A stretch of 64,000 bases of DNA, from contig NZ_JACLBZ010000014.1 in NCBI RefSeq assembly GCF_019748715.1, positions 62,001 to 126,000 of the forward strand, given 5' to 3'. The notes under the pieces are model-generated. The model did no database searches. It was given only the letters and a program-made list of their open reading frames with translations, and was not told where the DNA came from. Shown piece after piece: positions 1-10,235 of this stretch. This stretch comes from Sporosarcina aquimarina. GTDB lineage: Bacteria > Bacillota > Bacilli > Bacillales_A > Planococcaceae. Each line of letters starts with the position of its first letter. The first letter of the stretch is position 1. The position numbers were made by a program, and so were the translations under genes.

Positions 1-272
1 TTTGCTTCATACCATCTTTCAAGTGGATCAGGATAGAGAAAGGTCACGTAGCCGACGATCATGTCTCCGATTCTCGCGATATTGATGCGTCCTTCTGGAA
101 ATGAAGCAATTTTTACTAATGCTTCTTGTTGCTGTTTAGGTGGACGAAATGCTTTCAGTCCTTCATGGAAATTAAGCGCAGACAATTGCTCAGATGAAAT
201 AGGTCCTTCAATAATTAATTCACCTTCTTCGTGAGGAAACGATCTTGAAAAATACGTTTTTCTATGTTCCAC
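1..272 (-). CDS. acuA: AcuA-type protein N-acetyltransferase, 5' part only
   Basis: The open frame runs from a GTG start at 270-272 to the window edge, so only the first ~90 residues are present. In the known family this GNAT enzyme acetylates and inactivates acetyl-CoA synthetase AcsA, linked to acetoin/acetate use. The visible N-terminus contains VVEGP-like IIEGPISSEQL, FRPPKQQQEAL, and VGYVTFLYPDPLERW, which match my memory of B. subtilis AcuA closely. The start is supported by AAGGAG about 8 bases upstream. It has its own upstream region of ~150 bases after the terminator of the PBP gene, which lies on the same strand. acuB/acuC would lie outside the window. I am sure of the family; the C-terminal catalytic part is not visible. 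Confidence 0.9.
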   Translation of the reverse strand, partial: MEHRKTYFSRSFPHEEGELIIEGPISSEQLSALNFHEGLKAFRPPKQQQEALVKIASFPEGRINIARIGDMIVGYVTFLYPDPLERWYEA

Positions 273-425
273 GCAGTTCACTCCTTCCTTTTCAATTTAC
301 CCTTAAAGTTGGCAGGTAATCGCTGTGAGCCCAATATGTGCTACTCTACTTCAAGTATACAATTTATGTTGGAAAAATGCGTGTAGTTTTCAGAATATCA
401 TGAAATTGTCAATGTTATTTTTTCA

Positions 426-466
426 CAGAAAAAACCGAATTACAAAAGAATAATTGTAATTCGGTT
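426..466 (-). terminator. Rho-independent terminator of the class A PBP gene
   Basis: A perfect stem (ACCGAATTAC / GTAATTCGGT) with a short A/T loop is followed on the minus strand by a T6 run, directly after the PBP stop codon. Confidence 0.9.
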
Positions 467-472
467 TCATAT

Positions 473-3406
473 TCAATCTGTCTTTGGTGGTTCCTGTTTC
501 TCAGGTTCCGGTTTTTTCGGATCATCTTTGTTTTCATTGTTGTTAGAACCGCCATTAACGTTTCCATCTGTTTCAGGAGCGGGAGAACCACCATTTTCTT
601 CAGGTTTGGTTTCCGGTGTAGTTGAATCCGGATCAGGTGTTGGTTCTGGTTCAGGCTCGTGCTCCGGCGCAGCAGTCACTGTATTGGAAGCACCTGATAA
701 TAATCCTGTAATATCAACAGCTCTTACATAGTACGACCCAGCGCCAGCCGGATAGGAAAGTGATTCGCCATCTCGGACTGTACCGACGCGAACGCCATTT
801 TGATAAATGTAATAGCCGATTACATCATTAGAAGGTGAAGCTGACCAAGTAAGGACAGAACCATTTTGACTTGCTGAAACTGAAGCTGGCGGTACATTGT
901 CTGCAGGGAAGACGGAGCCGGAAACTACACTGCTTGAATATCCGCTTTGTCCGGAGAATAATTTCGATCCGTCTCCACCAAGTCTGCCAAGCATACGTTT
1001 AATAAATTCAGAGTTCAAGCCAACGCCGCCAGATGTCACGAATTCACGTGGTGTGGAAGGCAATGCCTGATACATTTGACCTTTCACTCGTACTCCGGCA
1101 GATGAAATGATGCTGTCATCCGCTTTCGATGGGACCATCACTTTAGAATTAAACAAATCAGCGCGCACAAGCCCTGCAGCTGAGCAGGCAGCAGAAGGAG
1201 CCATGCCCGAAATCGAACAGAATGAACGAGTTACAACGCCACTTGGACGTTTAAATGTGTCGGACGCCTTGACAATGTCAGGTCGTACGCTGTTGGCTGT
1301 ATTCATCAGCTGACCGAATAATCGTGCAGTCCGTTCAGAAGGGTGCATTTGACTAGGACTGCCATTGTATAGTGTTGTTTTCTGATTTTTATATCCAAGC
1401 CAAACACCGAGAGATACATTCGGATTGTAGCCAACGAGCCAAGCATCAGCATAATGCTGAGATGTACCGGTTTTGGCGGCTAAGTCTGGACGGAAATTCA
1501 TGAATCCAGGAACTCTCGCCCCAGTACCAAAGCCTTTTAATACATCTCTCATCATATCGGTGACGATATATGCGGTCTCTGGACTGAATACTTCGACTGG
1601 CTCCGCTTTATGTTCGTAAACAATATTGCCTTTCATATCTTCAATACGCTCAATCATATAGGATTCAATGAATTGACCGCCGTTGGCGAATGTTGCAAAG
1701 GCATTGGTATTTTCCTCAACTGTGACGCCGTATTTTAAACCTCCGAGTGAAGCGGATGGGTTATGACCATCTTCTTCAATAATTTGAGAAAAATTCATTT
1801 TCCGTAGAAAATCAATCGGTTGTCTATCGATAATTTGATTGTAAAGACGTGCGGTGGATAAGTTTTGAGACCGTGCTAATGACTCGCGGGCTGAGATGAT
1901 GCCCATTTCGCGATCATAGTAATTGGCAGGTTTCCAACCGTGCCAGTTGAACTTCACATCAACAACTGGACTACCTGCCCCGATAACGCCATATTCAATG
2001 GCGGGCGCATAGACAAGTAAAGGTTTGATGGAAGATCCGTTCTGTCTAAATGCTTGAGTTGAGTGATTCAACGCTTCAATTTCGTGATCGCGTCCACCGA
2101 TAAATGAAAGAATTCTTCCCGTATGGTTTTCGATCATTGAAGCACCGACTTGTACTGGGTTTTCTACGATATAACTTTTACCGGAATCTTCATCCGTTTT
2201 CTCAGTAGTATAAGTAAAACCGTAGTGTTGGAAATTCTTCGCTACTTCATTCATCTTGTCATATAGATCTTTATCAATTGTAGAATAAATTCGGTAGCCG
2301 TCTGTGCGCATGGATCGATCTGCAATAATCTCATACTTTTCCTGTATTTTGGAGTCTTCTTCAAATCGACTAGCTTCAATACCATCTTTTTCTGCTAAGA
2401 CCTTCGCAAGTATTTCGACTGTCCGATTCTGGATTTCTTGTGTAACGTAAGGGTAGCGGTCAGTTGCGCGTCTTGCAGGCTGTCTGAAATCTTTAACGAT
2501 ATCATAGGCAAGCGCTTCCTGATATTCTGCTTCTGTAATGTAGCCAGTATCCCTCATGCGGAATAATACCGTCTTCATTCGATTAATTCCGGGTTGCAGT
2601 TTTTCTGGTTCTTTCATCCCCTGATTCTTACTATAGAAAGGTGTGTAAGAGAAGGGAGCTTGCGGTATACCTGCTATGTATGCAGCTTGTGGCAAATTCA
2701 GCTCGCTTGCCTTAATACCGAAAATCCCGCGTGCTGCTGTTTCAATTCCCGCAATATTTTGACCTAAGACATCTCTGCCGTATGGAATGATGTTCAGGTA
2801 CGCTTCTAATATTTCATCTTTAGTCATGAAGTGCTCTAAACGCATAGCGAGTAAAATCTCTTTCGCCTTACGTTCATAAGATACTTCATTCGTTAAAATT
2901 TGGTTTTTCACGAGCTGCTGGGTCAAAGTCGAGCCGCCCGTTTGACTAGCAGAATTGGTGACATCTTGGAATACACCGCGAAAAATCGCTTTCGGCACAA
3001 TCCCTGTGTGCTCATTAAAATACTCATCCTCTGTTGCGAGAACAGCATCCAATGCATATTGTGACACCTTGTCCAAAGTGATCTGCCTGCGCTCGATGTC
3101 CGAGTTGATTTTCCCTAAATATACATTGTCGGCAAAATACATTTCCGATGTTTCTTCATAGGTGAAAACCGCATTGCGCAGTTCTTCTTTAGAACGCAAA
3201 GGTTCTTTCGCAACTAGTGAAGCGAAATATCCGGCACCGACAGATGTGGCGAAAACCGCGCCGATTACACCGAATATCAGTAACAATATGAATAAGTTCC
3301 AAACAACACCTGAACCGATTCGAACTTTTTTGGCCCACGGTTCTTTTTTGAGCTGTTCGAATTTACTTTCTAGTTGTTGGATCCGATTATTTTTCTCTTT
3401 ATCCAA
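473..3406 (-). CDS. Class A (bifunctional) penicillin-binding protein, PBP1A family
   Basis: 977 residues. It polymerises and crosslinks peptidoglycan at the outer face of the membrane. A basic cytoplasmic start is followed by one membrane segment (~32-60). The transglycosylase domain shows catalytic Glu126 in ATEDEYF and GGSTLTQQL at 157-165. The transpeptidase has the SSIK motif (Ser458/Lys461), SQN (513-515) and KTG (645-647). A fibronectin III-like module (~840-925) and a Pro/Glu/Asp/Asn-rich tail of ~60 residues follow, so it is longer than usual for the family. The start is TTG at 3404-3406, supported by AGGGGGA about 8 bases upstream. It is monocistronic with its own terminator, divergent from tyrS. 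The low-complexity tail may reach into the wall. I cannot tell which B. subtilis paralogue (ponA, pbpD, pbpF, pbpG) it replaces. Confidence 0.95.
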   Translation of the reverse strand: MDKEKNNRIQQLESKFEQLKKEPWAKKVRIGSGVVWNLFILLLIFGVIGAVFATSVGAGYFASLVAKEPLRSKEELRNAVFTYEETSEMYFADNVYLGKINSDIERRQITLDKVSQYALDAVLATEDEYFNEHTGIVPKAIFRGVFQDVTNSASQTGGSTLTQQLVKNQILTNEVSYERKAKEILLAMRLEHFMTKDEILEAYLNIIPYGRDVLGQNIAGIETAARGIFGIKASELNLPQAAYIAGIPQAPFSYTPFYSKNQGMKEPEKLQPGINRMKTVLFRMRDTGYITEAEYQEALAYDIVKDFRQPARRATDRYPYVTQEIQNRTVEILAKVLAEKDGIEASRFEEDSKIQEKYEIIADRSMRTDGYRIYSTIDKDLYDKMNEVAKNFQHYGFTYTTEKTDEDSGKSYIVENPVQVGASMIENHTGRILSFIGGRDHEIEALNHSTQAFRQNGSSIKPLLVYAPAIEYGVIGAGSPVVDVKFNWHGWKPANYYDREMGIISARESLARSQNLSTARLYNQIIDRQPIDFLRKMNFSQIIEEDGHNPSASLGGLKYGVTVEENTNAFATFANGGQFIESYMIERIEDMKGNIVYEHKAEPVEVFSPETAYIVTDMMRDVLKGFGTGARVPGFMNFRPDLAAKTGTSQHYADAWLVGYNPNVSLGVWLGYKNQKTTLYNGSPSQMHPSERTARLFGQLMNTANSVRPDIVKASDTFKRPSGVVTRSFCSISGMAPSAACSAAGLVRADLFNSKVMVPSKADDSIISSAGVRVKGQMYQALPSTPREFVTSGGVGLNSEFIKRMLGRLGGDGSKLFSGQSGYSSSVVSGSVFPADNVPPASVSASQNGSVLTWSASPSNDVIGYYIYQNGVRVGTVRDGESLSYPAGAGSYYVRAVDITGLLSGASNTVTAAPEHEPEPEPTPDPDSTTPETKPEENGGSPAPETDGNVNGGSNNNENKDDPKKPEPEKQEPPKTD

Positions 3407-3471
3407 ATCATTCTCCCCCTAAAAATCTTACTCATTATATCATAGATTCAACATTAAATAAGCAATTAATG

Positions 3472-3499
3472 TTGACTTTCATTGGAACTTGGTTAAAAT
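3472..3499 (+). promoter_or_regulatory. Sigma-A-type promoter of tyrS
   Basis: TTGACT, 16-base spacer, TAAAAT, located just before the T-box leader and divergent from the PBP gene. Confidence 0.65.
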
Positions 3500-3504
3500 G
3501 AAAG

Positions 3505-5044
<1,540 letters not shown>

Positions 5045-5064
5045 TAGGTAGCTGAATTGAAAAG

Positions 5065-5110
5065 CAAGTGACCGTAAACGAATTGGTTTACAGTCACTTG
5101 TTTTATTTTT
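5065..5110 (+). terminator. Terminator of tyrS
   Basis: The stem CAAGTGAC..GTAAAC / GTTTAC.GTCACTTG is followed by TTTTATTTTT. It also separates tyrS from the convergent gene at 5154. Confidence 0.92.
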
Positions 5111-5153
5111 AAAGTGGATTGGAAAGCGTGTTCAGCATTTGGTCAGAAACAGG

Positions 5154-5858
5154 TTATTCACATCCGACTCCATCGCCATCACGGTCTAGGTGCTTTCCGT
5201 ATCCCGGATCTCCTCGATATACAGGCGCTGCCCCTGCAGCTCTTGCAGCAGTACAATTTTTATAATAAGCAGTAGAGCTCTGTTGGCTCGGCTTTGATAC
5301 ACTGCTGCCAGATGATGAATCTGATTTATTACTAGCAGCATTTACAGTGGCGTTTGTATTCATGCTTGCTACCTGGCCTTTTAGGTTGCTAACTTCACTT
5401 GTCAAAGCTGTGTTCTTCGCTGTGAGATCAGTAATTTCCTGTTCAAAAGCTTTGTTGTTCTCTTCGTGAGCAGTTTGTTTTTCCGTTAACTCTTTTGTTA
5501 ATTTATTGGAATCATCTAGCTTCACCACTAACTCGTCAATTTCTTTATTCGCATTCTTGTTCTCTTCTAGCAACTTCGAATTTTCTTCTATAAGTATATT
5601 GTGTAAGGTTTGCATCTCTTCGTTCTTTGCAATCAACTCGATATTCTCTTCCTGAGCTTTCTCGAACGCAACTTGTACGCTTGTATCCACATTGAAAGCC
5701 CCAACGATAAATAATAAAAGACCCCCGATTAAAGCGGAGTAGAAAGGCTTCTTCGGTAATATACGATTACTATTCTTAATTTTCCTTACGAAATGATAAG
5801 CCAGATAAATCAATGAACCAAAAAATATAAGTAAACCTACCGCTGCAATTGCCAGCAT
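5154..5858 (-). CDS. Membrane protein with coiled coil and C-terminal Excalibur domain
   Basis: 234 residues. Two membrane segments (~2-24 and ~40-58) are followed by a long heptad-rich coiled coil (~65-165), a Ser/Asn-rich linker, and a C-terminal Excalibur motif ending in DRDGDGVGCE, with a second Cys at the start of the motif. Excalibur is a short calcium-binding-like module found in surface proteins and nucleases. No enzymatic domain is visible. The ATG is preceded by GAGGTGGG. It is the first gene of the accessory island next to tyrS and may be a surface or envelope-sensing protein. The function is unknown. Confidence 0.75.
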   Translation of the reverse strand: MLAIAAVGLLIFFGSLIYLAYHFVRKIKNSNRILPKKPFYSALIGGLLLFIVGAFNVDTSVQVAFEKAQEENIELIAKNEEMQTLHNILIEENSKLLEENKNANKEIDELVVKLDDSNKLTKELTEKQTAHEENNKAFEQEITDLTAKNTALTSEVSNLKGQVASMNTNATVNAASNKSDSSSGSSVSKPSQQSSTAYYKNCTAARAAGAAPVYRGDPGYGKHLDRDGDGVGCE

Positions 5859-6408
5859 ATTCCCACCTCAATATAATATTTAATAGAGGACTGATGAAGT
5901 CATTACATTTATCTCAAACATAGATTGAATTACTCTAAGCGAAAAATTAAATTTGTTGGCGACCCTTTTTCACTCCAAACTCTTTCCAACTTATATGAAA
6001 CTTGTCTATGTATCCACCATCCTTGTTATATATCGTTATCCTATCTGTTTCTTTAAGTGACTTCTGAAAAGTTTCTGAAGTTATATTTAACGTAGTAGGT
6101 GTTCTTTAAAGAATGTATATCGAGGGTTAATAATATTATTAAGCAGAAACTCGTGAGGAGAAGAACTATTTCCCCTGAGTAATCAATAAAAAGTATAATG
6201 CATCAAACATAAGAACGACTGTGTTATAAATGAGGACGGAAGTTTACGAGACGAGCATTGGGGCCTTATAAAAAAGGATTATTATTGATAATTACAGAGG
6301 GAGGTGCAACGACGTTTGCTAAAGAACGTTTAAAAGTGTATTTTGGTGAAGGTAATTGAAGGGTTTTGCTTTCACTTATCGTATTAAATAAAGAGGGAGG
6401 GATTAATC
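5859..6408. other. Long intergenic stretch with remnants only
   Basis: About 550 bases without an intact gene. It holds the minus-strand fragment described at 5947-6105. Around 6200-6300 on the plus strand are two short start-less frames (one includes NEDGSLRDEHWGLIKK) that look like debris. A good ribosome binding site (GAGGGAGG) leads into the gene at 6409. Confidence 0.5.
5947..6105 (-). pseudogene. C-terminal fragment of an unknown protein
   Basis: A minus-strand frame of ~52 codons between two stops has no start codon or ribosome site. Its composition is protein-like, with TDRITIYNKDGGYIDKF and SWKEFGVKKGRQQI at the end. I do not recognise the family. The upstream part is missing, so it is best read as a truncated gene in the island. 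Confidence 0.4.
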
Positions 6409-6651
6409 ATGACAAACGAAGAAGTAACTAAACTATCAGATATGCTGTTACAAAGCCTTTATGATTATCATTTTGCGAATAATGGAGGAAGCTACACTTT
6501 GCCAAAAGCAATGCTGAATGCCGATGCGAATAGTAAACTGGCTATTGACTATCTTATCGAAAATGAATATGCCGTAGATAGTGGGAAAGGGTCGGATAAT
6601 TTAGTTTTGTCCATAACGCCGAAAGGTATGGAATATGTAAAGAGCAAATAA
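6409..6651 (+). CDS. Small winged-helix-like hypothetical protein
   Basis: 80 residues, acidic, without signal or membrane segment. The C-terminal half (KLAIDYLIENEYAVDSG..LVLSITPKGMEYV) resembles the recognition helix plus wing of small winged-helix proteins, where ITPKG is a common wing turn. It is preceded by GAGGGAGG and followed by a terminator, so it is probably a real monocistronic gene. DNA binding is inference. Confidence 0.65.
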   Translation: MTNEEVTKLSDMLLQSLYDYHFANNGGSYTLPKAMLNADANSKLAIDYLIENEYAVDSGKGSDNLVLSITPKGMEYVKSK

Positions 6652-6662
6652 GCGGTTAATAG

Positions 6663-6694
6663 GGGCGTCCGTCTTGGGCGTTCTTTTTATTTTA
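6663..6694 (+). terminator. Terminator of the 6409 gene
   Basis: An 8-bp stem with wobble pairs (GGGCGTCC / GGGCGTTC) is followed by TTTTTATTTTATTT. Confidence 0.7.
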
Positions 6695-6762
6695 TTTAAA
6701 AAGAGAGAAGTGGGCGGGGATGGATAGTAGTAGGGGACAGTGTTTATTGCTTAAAGAAGTGA

Positions 6763-6816
6763 TTTAAAAACAATAAAGCCAATCAAATCGAATTTTTATT
6801 TGTTCTGACTGGCTTT
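6763..6816 (-). terminator. Terminator of the Spo0E-like gene
   Basis: On the minus strand AAAGCCAGTCA pairs with TGATTGGCTTT and is followed by ATTGTTTTT. It lies ~45 bases past the stop of the gene at 6860. Confidence 0.75.
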
Positions 6817-6859
6817 ATAAAGATCTGAGATTTTGATTAATAAATATTCCTCCCTCTAA

Positions 6860-7024
6860 TTAAGCAGCTTGATCAAAGTAACTATTAAGCAATACATCTA
6901 ATTCTTGACTGCATTTTACTACTAGCGGATGTGTGAACCCTAAATTTGCGGCTTTTTTATACATGTCCTTTCTTTTTACTTCAATTTTACGTTTTAATAT
7001 TTTCTTTAACAAGAAACTTATCAT
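6860..7024 (-). CDS. Spo0E-like aspartyl-phosphate phosphatase (short)
   Basis: 54 residues. It has the family pattern of two short helices: basic IEVKRKDMYKKAANLGFTH, then the signature SQELD followed by VLLNSYF. Spo0E-family proteins dephosphorylate Spo0A-P and so delay sporulation; the conserved SQxLD carries the active residues. The ATG is preceded by AGAGGGA, and a terminator follows. The peptide is typical in length. It is the only sporulation-control gene visible in the island. Confidence 0.85.
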   Translation of the reverse strand: MISFLLKKILKRKIEVKRKDMYKKAANLGFTHPLVVKCSQELDVLLNSYFDQAA

Positions 7025-7367
7025 TATAATCCCTCTCATCCAATATTTTTAGCTTTCTTCATCTGGGGCGTTTGATTGAGATGAAACAACCTTTTCTATA
7101 TTAGCCTACTCATAATGTAAAGAGTGTCGATTTATGCGTAAAAAAGTGATTTCATAATAATGTCATAAACAAAGAGTTTTGTGTAAGATAAACCAATTTT
7201 GACTTGACTTTTATCAACCCTTCAGTTTTGGGTTTCGAAGATGGAGAATGAAGGTTTTTGATTGAGTTGGGGAATAGGCTTTCATCTAATAATGTTACGC
7301 AATTTGCAGACAAAACGACGAAAGTGACACAAAACATGTAGTGGAATTAACTCTTTTATATATGAAA
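7025..7367. other. Intergenic stretch, nothing firm
   Basis: About 340 bases between the Spo0E-like gene and the nos terminator. It is AT-rich. I see no complete gene, only a start-less plus-strand frame near 7265-7340 ending in TTKVTQNM. Confidence 0.4.
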
Positions 7368-7394
7368 GAAGAGACCAATCTCATTGATCTCTTC
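7368..7394 (-). terminator. Probable terminator of nos
   Basis: Stem GAAGAGATCAAT / ATTGGTCTCTTC with a 3-base loop. The T-tract is short on the minus strand, so it may work poorly. Confidence 0.6.
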
Positions 7395-7457
7395 TTTGTA
7401 ATATTTTTTTAGCCTAAAAATTAAAAAAATAATAATGTGCTATTTGGAACTGTCCAT

Positions 7458-8561
7458 TTAATTTTCTGGAGGGTCTGCTTGAATAAAGTAGTTAGGAGTT
7501 AAAATGTCATTGCTATATGGTTTATGGTAAATGTCAGTCGTTGCTGGTGAGAGTGGTGGAATAAGCCATGCCCAATTACCTGTGATAGGTCGACCATTTT
7601 TTCTTTCATTTTCTTCGAAAGTCTTAAATTGTTTTGCAGCTGTATGATGGTCGACAAGCGTTACGTGTTCTTTTTGATAAGAATGTATTACTGCGATATT
7701 TAATTCAATTAAAGCTTTGTCGATCCACAGCGAACTGTTTGACTTAGTGTCTAATTCCATTATTTTGGCAACTTTTGGCAGTAAATTATAACGGTCTTGA
7801 TCGGCTAAGTTTCTTGCTCCAATTTCTGTGCCCATATACCAACCATTAAATGGGGCCATAGGATAATCAATACCGCCTATTTCCAAACGCATGTTTGAGA
7901 TGATTGGAACGGCATACCATTTTACACCCAGCTTATTAAAATCATCAAGCTGCGGATGAGTTATCGGCACTTCTTTAATAATTTCCTTGGGGACTTCAAA
8001 TAATTTAGGTTTTTTTCCTGTTTCCTGAATGACTAGAGGGAGAATATCAAAGTGGGTATTATCCCCTTTCCATCCCATTCTTTGGCACATTTTTGTCAAT
8101 TTGATAGATGTTGAATCACCAATTACTTTATCGCCCTCTTTGTATCCGGCATAACGTAGTAATTGATGGTTCCAAATTCTAATAGGATCTTCTCCATTTT
8201 TTCGAGGTGCAAAAATCGTAATGGTAGATCGGATTTTCCCACCGTTTGTAGCAAAATCAATATGATTAACTAATTTTTCATATGCATCTTCTGCTGTAAG
8301 TGCATCTCGTGCATCAAAAATATGTAATGTGTTCCAGAGTAATCGACCTATACAACGATTGCTATTGCGCCAAGCCATTTTTGCTCCGTGCGTTAACTCA
8401 AAAGTCTTATGTGAATATGTTCCGGTAGTATTTATTTCATTTTTAATTTCTTCAATTCGCTTCAATTGATTTTCTTTAGATATATTGAGTTCATCGTAAC
8501 AATGATTAATAAATTGTGTTGCTTCCATTAGCAATTTATTTGTTTTAGTAGATTGAACCAT
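7458..8561 (-). CDS. nos: Bacterial nitric oxide synthase, oxygenase domain only
   Basis: 367 residues, the normal size of stand-alone bacterial NOS. It oxidises L-arginine to citrulline and NO with electrons from housekeeping reductases. The heme-thiolate Cys (~residue 70) lies in the invariant MAWRNSNRCIGR. The substrate loop GWYMGTEIGARNLAD carries the arginine-binding Glu. The C-terminus has GNWAWLIPPLSP. In Gram-positives, NO protects against oxidative stress and antibiotics. I chose the ATG at 8559-8561, 9 bases after AAGGAG; upstream ATG (8567) and TTG (8570) codons sit too close to it. It is transcribed alone, within the accessory stretch between tyrS and rpsD. All family landmarks are intact, so it should be active. 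Confidence 0.96.
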   Translation of the reverse strand: MVQSTKTNKLLMEATQFINHCYDELNISKENQLKRIEEIKNEINTTGTYSHKTFELTHGAKMAWRNSNRCIGRLLWNTLHIFDARDALTAEDAYEKLVNHIDFATNGGKIRSTITIFAPRKNGEDPIRIWNHQLLRYAGYKEGDKVIGDSTSIKLTKMCQRMGWKGDNTHFDILPLVIQETGKKPKLFEVPKEIIKEVPITHPQLDDFNKLGVKWYAVPIISNMRLEIGGIDYPMAPFNGWYMGTEIGARNLADQDRYNLLPKVAKIMELDTKSNSSLWIDKALIELNIAVIHSYQKEHVTLVDHHTAAKQFKTFEENERKNGRPITGNWAWLIPPLSPATTDIYHKPYSNDILTPNYFIQADPPEN

Positions 8562-8722
8562 TAACATCAACTCCTTACATTGAGCTTAACACGAATATAA
8601 GAGGGGGATGACTAAACAATTTGTAGATTCATTGAATTGTTCAATTTGGAAAGATGTGAATGAAACATGAGGGTTAAACGAATTTGATACACATTTCGAA
8701 GAAAAGCGGAGTAGACGAAGAA

Positions 8723-8890
8723 ATGAACCAAAAATCCCTAAAGGATGCCTGATCATCTATCGGGTTGAAACCTATGACATTGACGGTAAGCTCTTCCGCA
8801 TGGTGACAGGAGATGCGGCATCAGGTGGCATGATATCGCTGTCTACATCTTGGAGGATGTGCAAACGAGCGTAAGAATGCAGGTAACAGA
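8723..8890 (+). pseudogene. Decayed copy of the phage-type gene at 12678
   Basis: The DNA aligns base by base with 12678-12870 (shared landmarks: ACCTATGA.AT.GACGG.AAGCT, GTGACAGGAG, ATATCGCTGTC, ATCTTGGAGGATGT) but with an in-frame stop, an internal deletion and frameshifts. No open frame remains. It shows that the island once carried two copies of this phage module. Confidence 0.75.
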
Positions 8891-9015
8891 ATATATAGCA
8901 GGCCACTATTAGAGTGTTTATGTGAATGTTTTTCTCCATATATTTTACAAACTACGAATAAAAAAACAAAGTAAGGGCAAAATGATACAAGCATACTTAG
9001 ATTGGAGAGATTAAC

Positions 9016-9159
9016 TTGAAAGAGAAAAAGTATATTATTCCACTTATGTCGGTTATTTTATCTGCTGGATTTTTATTTGGCTGCAATGGAGTAGATGAAA
9101 ACGAACCGGATCCGACAGAAGAACCATCTGAACAGCGTCAAGATGAGAATAACCAGTAA
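9016..9159 (+). CDS. Small lipoprotein
   Basis: 47 residues from a TTG start preceded by GGAGA. A lipoprotein signal peptide (MKEKKYIIPLMSVILSAG) ends in the lipobox LFGC (Cys23), then a short acidic, Pro/Glu-rich tail (DENEPDPTEEPSEQ). It should be anchored outside the membrane after Cys modification. A strong terminator follows directly. The function is unknown; similar tiny acidic lipoproteins are common in Bacillales. Confidence 0.75.
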   Translation: MKEKKYIIPLMSVILSAGFLFGCNGVDENEPDPTEEPSEQRQDENNQ

Positions 9160-9167
9160 AGTATGTG

Positions 9168-9190
9168 GCACCGTTTAGGCGGTGCTTTTT
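9168..9190 (+). terminator. Terminator of the small lipoprotein gene
   Basis: GCACCG / CGGTGC stem followed by T5. Confidence 0.85.
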
Positions 9191-9308
9191 CTATGCCTAA
9201 ACAAACTATCCTGAAATAGTTCCATTTTCAAACTCAACCCTTCATAGTGGATATTTTCCCCTCCTATGTATAATCCTTTAGATTTTTGTTAACCACTCCA
9301 ACAACTCT

Positions 9309-9419
9309 ATGCCAGATGTAAAAATCAACGTCTCTTCTATAGAAGCGGAAGTTACGGAAGTTGCTACAGTTGAAAAAGAAATCGATGCGTCCTCTGCGCA
9401 AATTAACAACATCCGGCTA
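9309..9419 (+). pseudogene. Truncated N-terminus of an unknown helical protein
   Basis: An ATG frame of ~37 codons (begins MPDVKINVSSIEAEV, ends SSAQINNIRLS) has no ribosome binding site. After ~9420 the frame runs into antisense of the ImmA-like fragment, so this looks like a junction of two unrelated pieces. The short helical start resembles small proteins found beside LXG/WXG toxins, but this is a weak impression. Confidence 0.3.
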
Positions 9420-9635
9420 TCACGGCAAAGCAAAACGTGCGGCCATGCGCTTTGCTTGGTTCTCGCACTTCGCAATAGCATATTGATCTACGCTTAACTG
9501 TGTTTCGTGGTGTGCATACAGATGGCAGAACTCTTCTTCAAGCAGTAGCTTTTTCTCGATCTCGTCCAATCCTTTTTTAATGTAGATGATTCCGAGTTTG
9601 CCGCGATCTCTGGGTACGGAGGGATACTCTATCAC
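9420..9635 (-). pseudogene. Remnant of an ImmA/IrrE-type metallopeptidase
   Basis: A 71-codon frame. The C-terminal part (EEEFCHLYAHHETQ, then YAIAKCENQAKRMAARFALP) follows the pattern of ImmA proteins, which cleave phage/ICE repressors. The zinc motif HExxH is damaged (first His absent), the N-terminal part is missing, and there is no ribosome site. It is probably dead prophage or ICE immunity debris. Confidence 0.55.
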
Positions 9636-9659
9636 ATTCGTGACCTCTAAATTAAACGA

Positions 9660-10066
9660 AAGGAGATTGCAACGTAGAGAAATTCAGTATTTACACAACT
9701 CTGATTCTGTCGCGCGTTCTGGATGGACTCGCGCAGTTGGTTGAGTTCTATCGATGCCTACTTTGATAAGAGCTGCATTATTTAAAACTTAACTCAGCAG
9801 CCAATCCGCGCGAAGTCTACTTCCAAATGCGGAATGTGAAAAAGAAAGTTAATGGTCAAGTTGTTTGGACTAAGCAAATTGAAATGGGGATCGAAGGTTT
9901 GGAGGTGTAGCTGATTCCTAACTGGACAAACAACGGCGGAATCTACATGGTTCCCCGCTCAGATAAAGTGGACTAGCAGCAGATCAAGGGGGAGATGGAT
10001 GCACTGGAAGCGAAGTTGCAAATTGCAGAGGTGGCGATAGCTGCGCGAGAGGGGATGACGACGTGA
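9660..10066 (+). pseudogene. Decayed phage gene, RecT-like fragment
   Basis: A series of short frames is broken by stops. One reads NPREVYFQMRNVKKK..VWTKQIEMGIEG, which resembles a stretch of phage RecT-like/recombination accessory proteins. It is followed after a TAG by NWTNNGGIYMVPRSDKVD, and after another TAG by a coiled piece (EMDALEAKLQIAEVAIAAREG) ending at TGA 10064-10066. No intact product is possible. Confidence 0.5.
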
Positions 10067-10235
10067 GGGAGTTTAAGCTGTTAAAGTATTCATTTGCCAA
10101 AGGTTAATGGGATTATATCTTAATTATCCTTGAACTTTAATTTATAGCACACTTGTCTAGTTGCCACTAGTTATTTAAAACTAATCAATTGATAATCGTA
10201 AATAAACTATCTAAAGGAAATGGGGCGCAATACAA

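Noticed and set aside
9278..9481. Minus-strand 67-codon frame next to the ImmA remnant
   Set aside because: It is antisense to the better supported plus-strand fragment, with no ribosome site and no recognisable motif.
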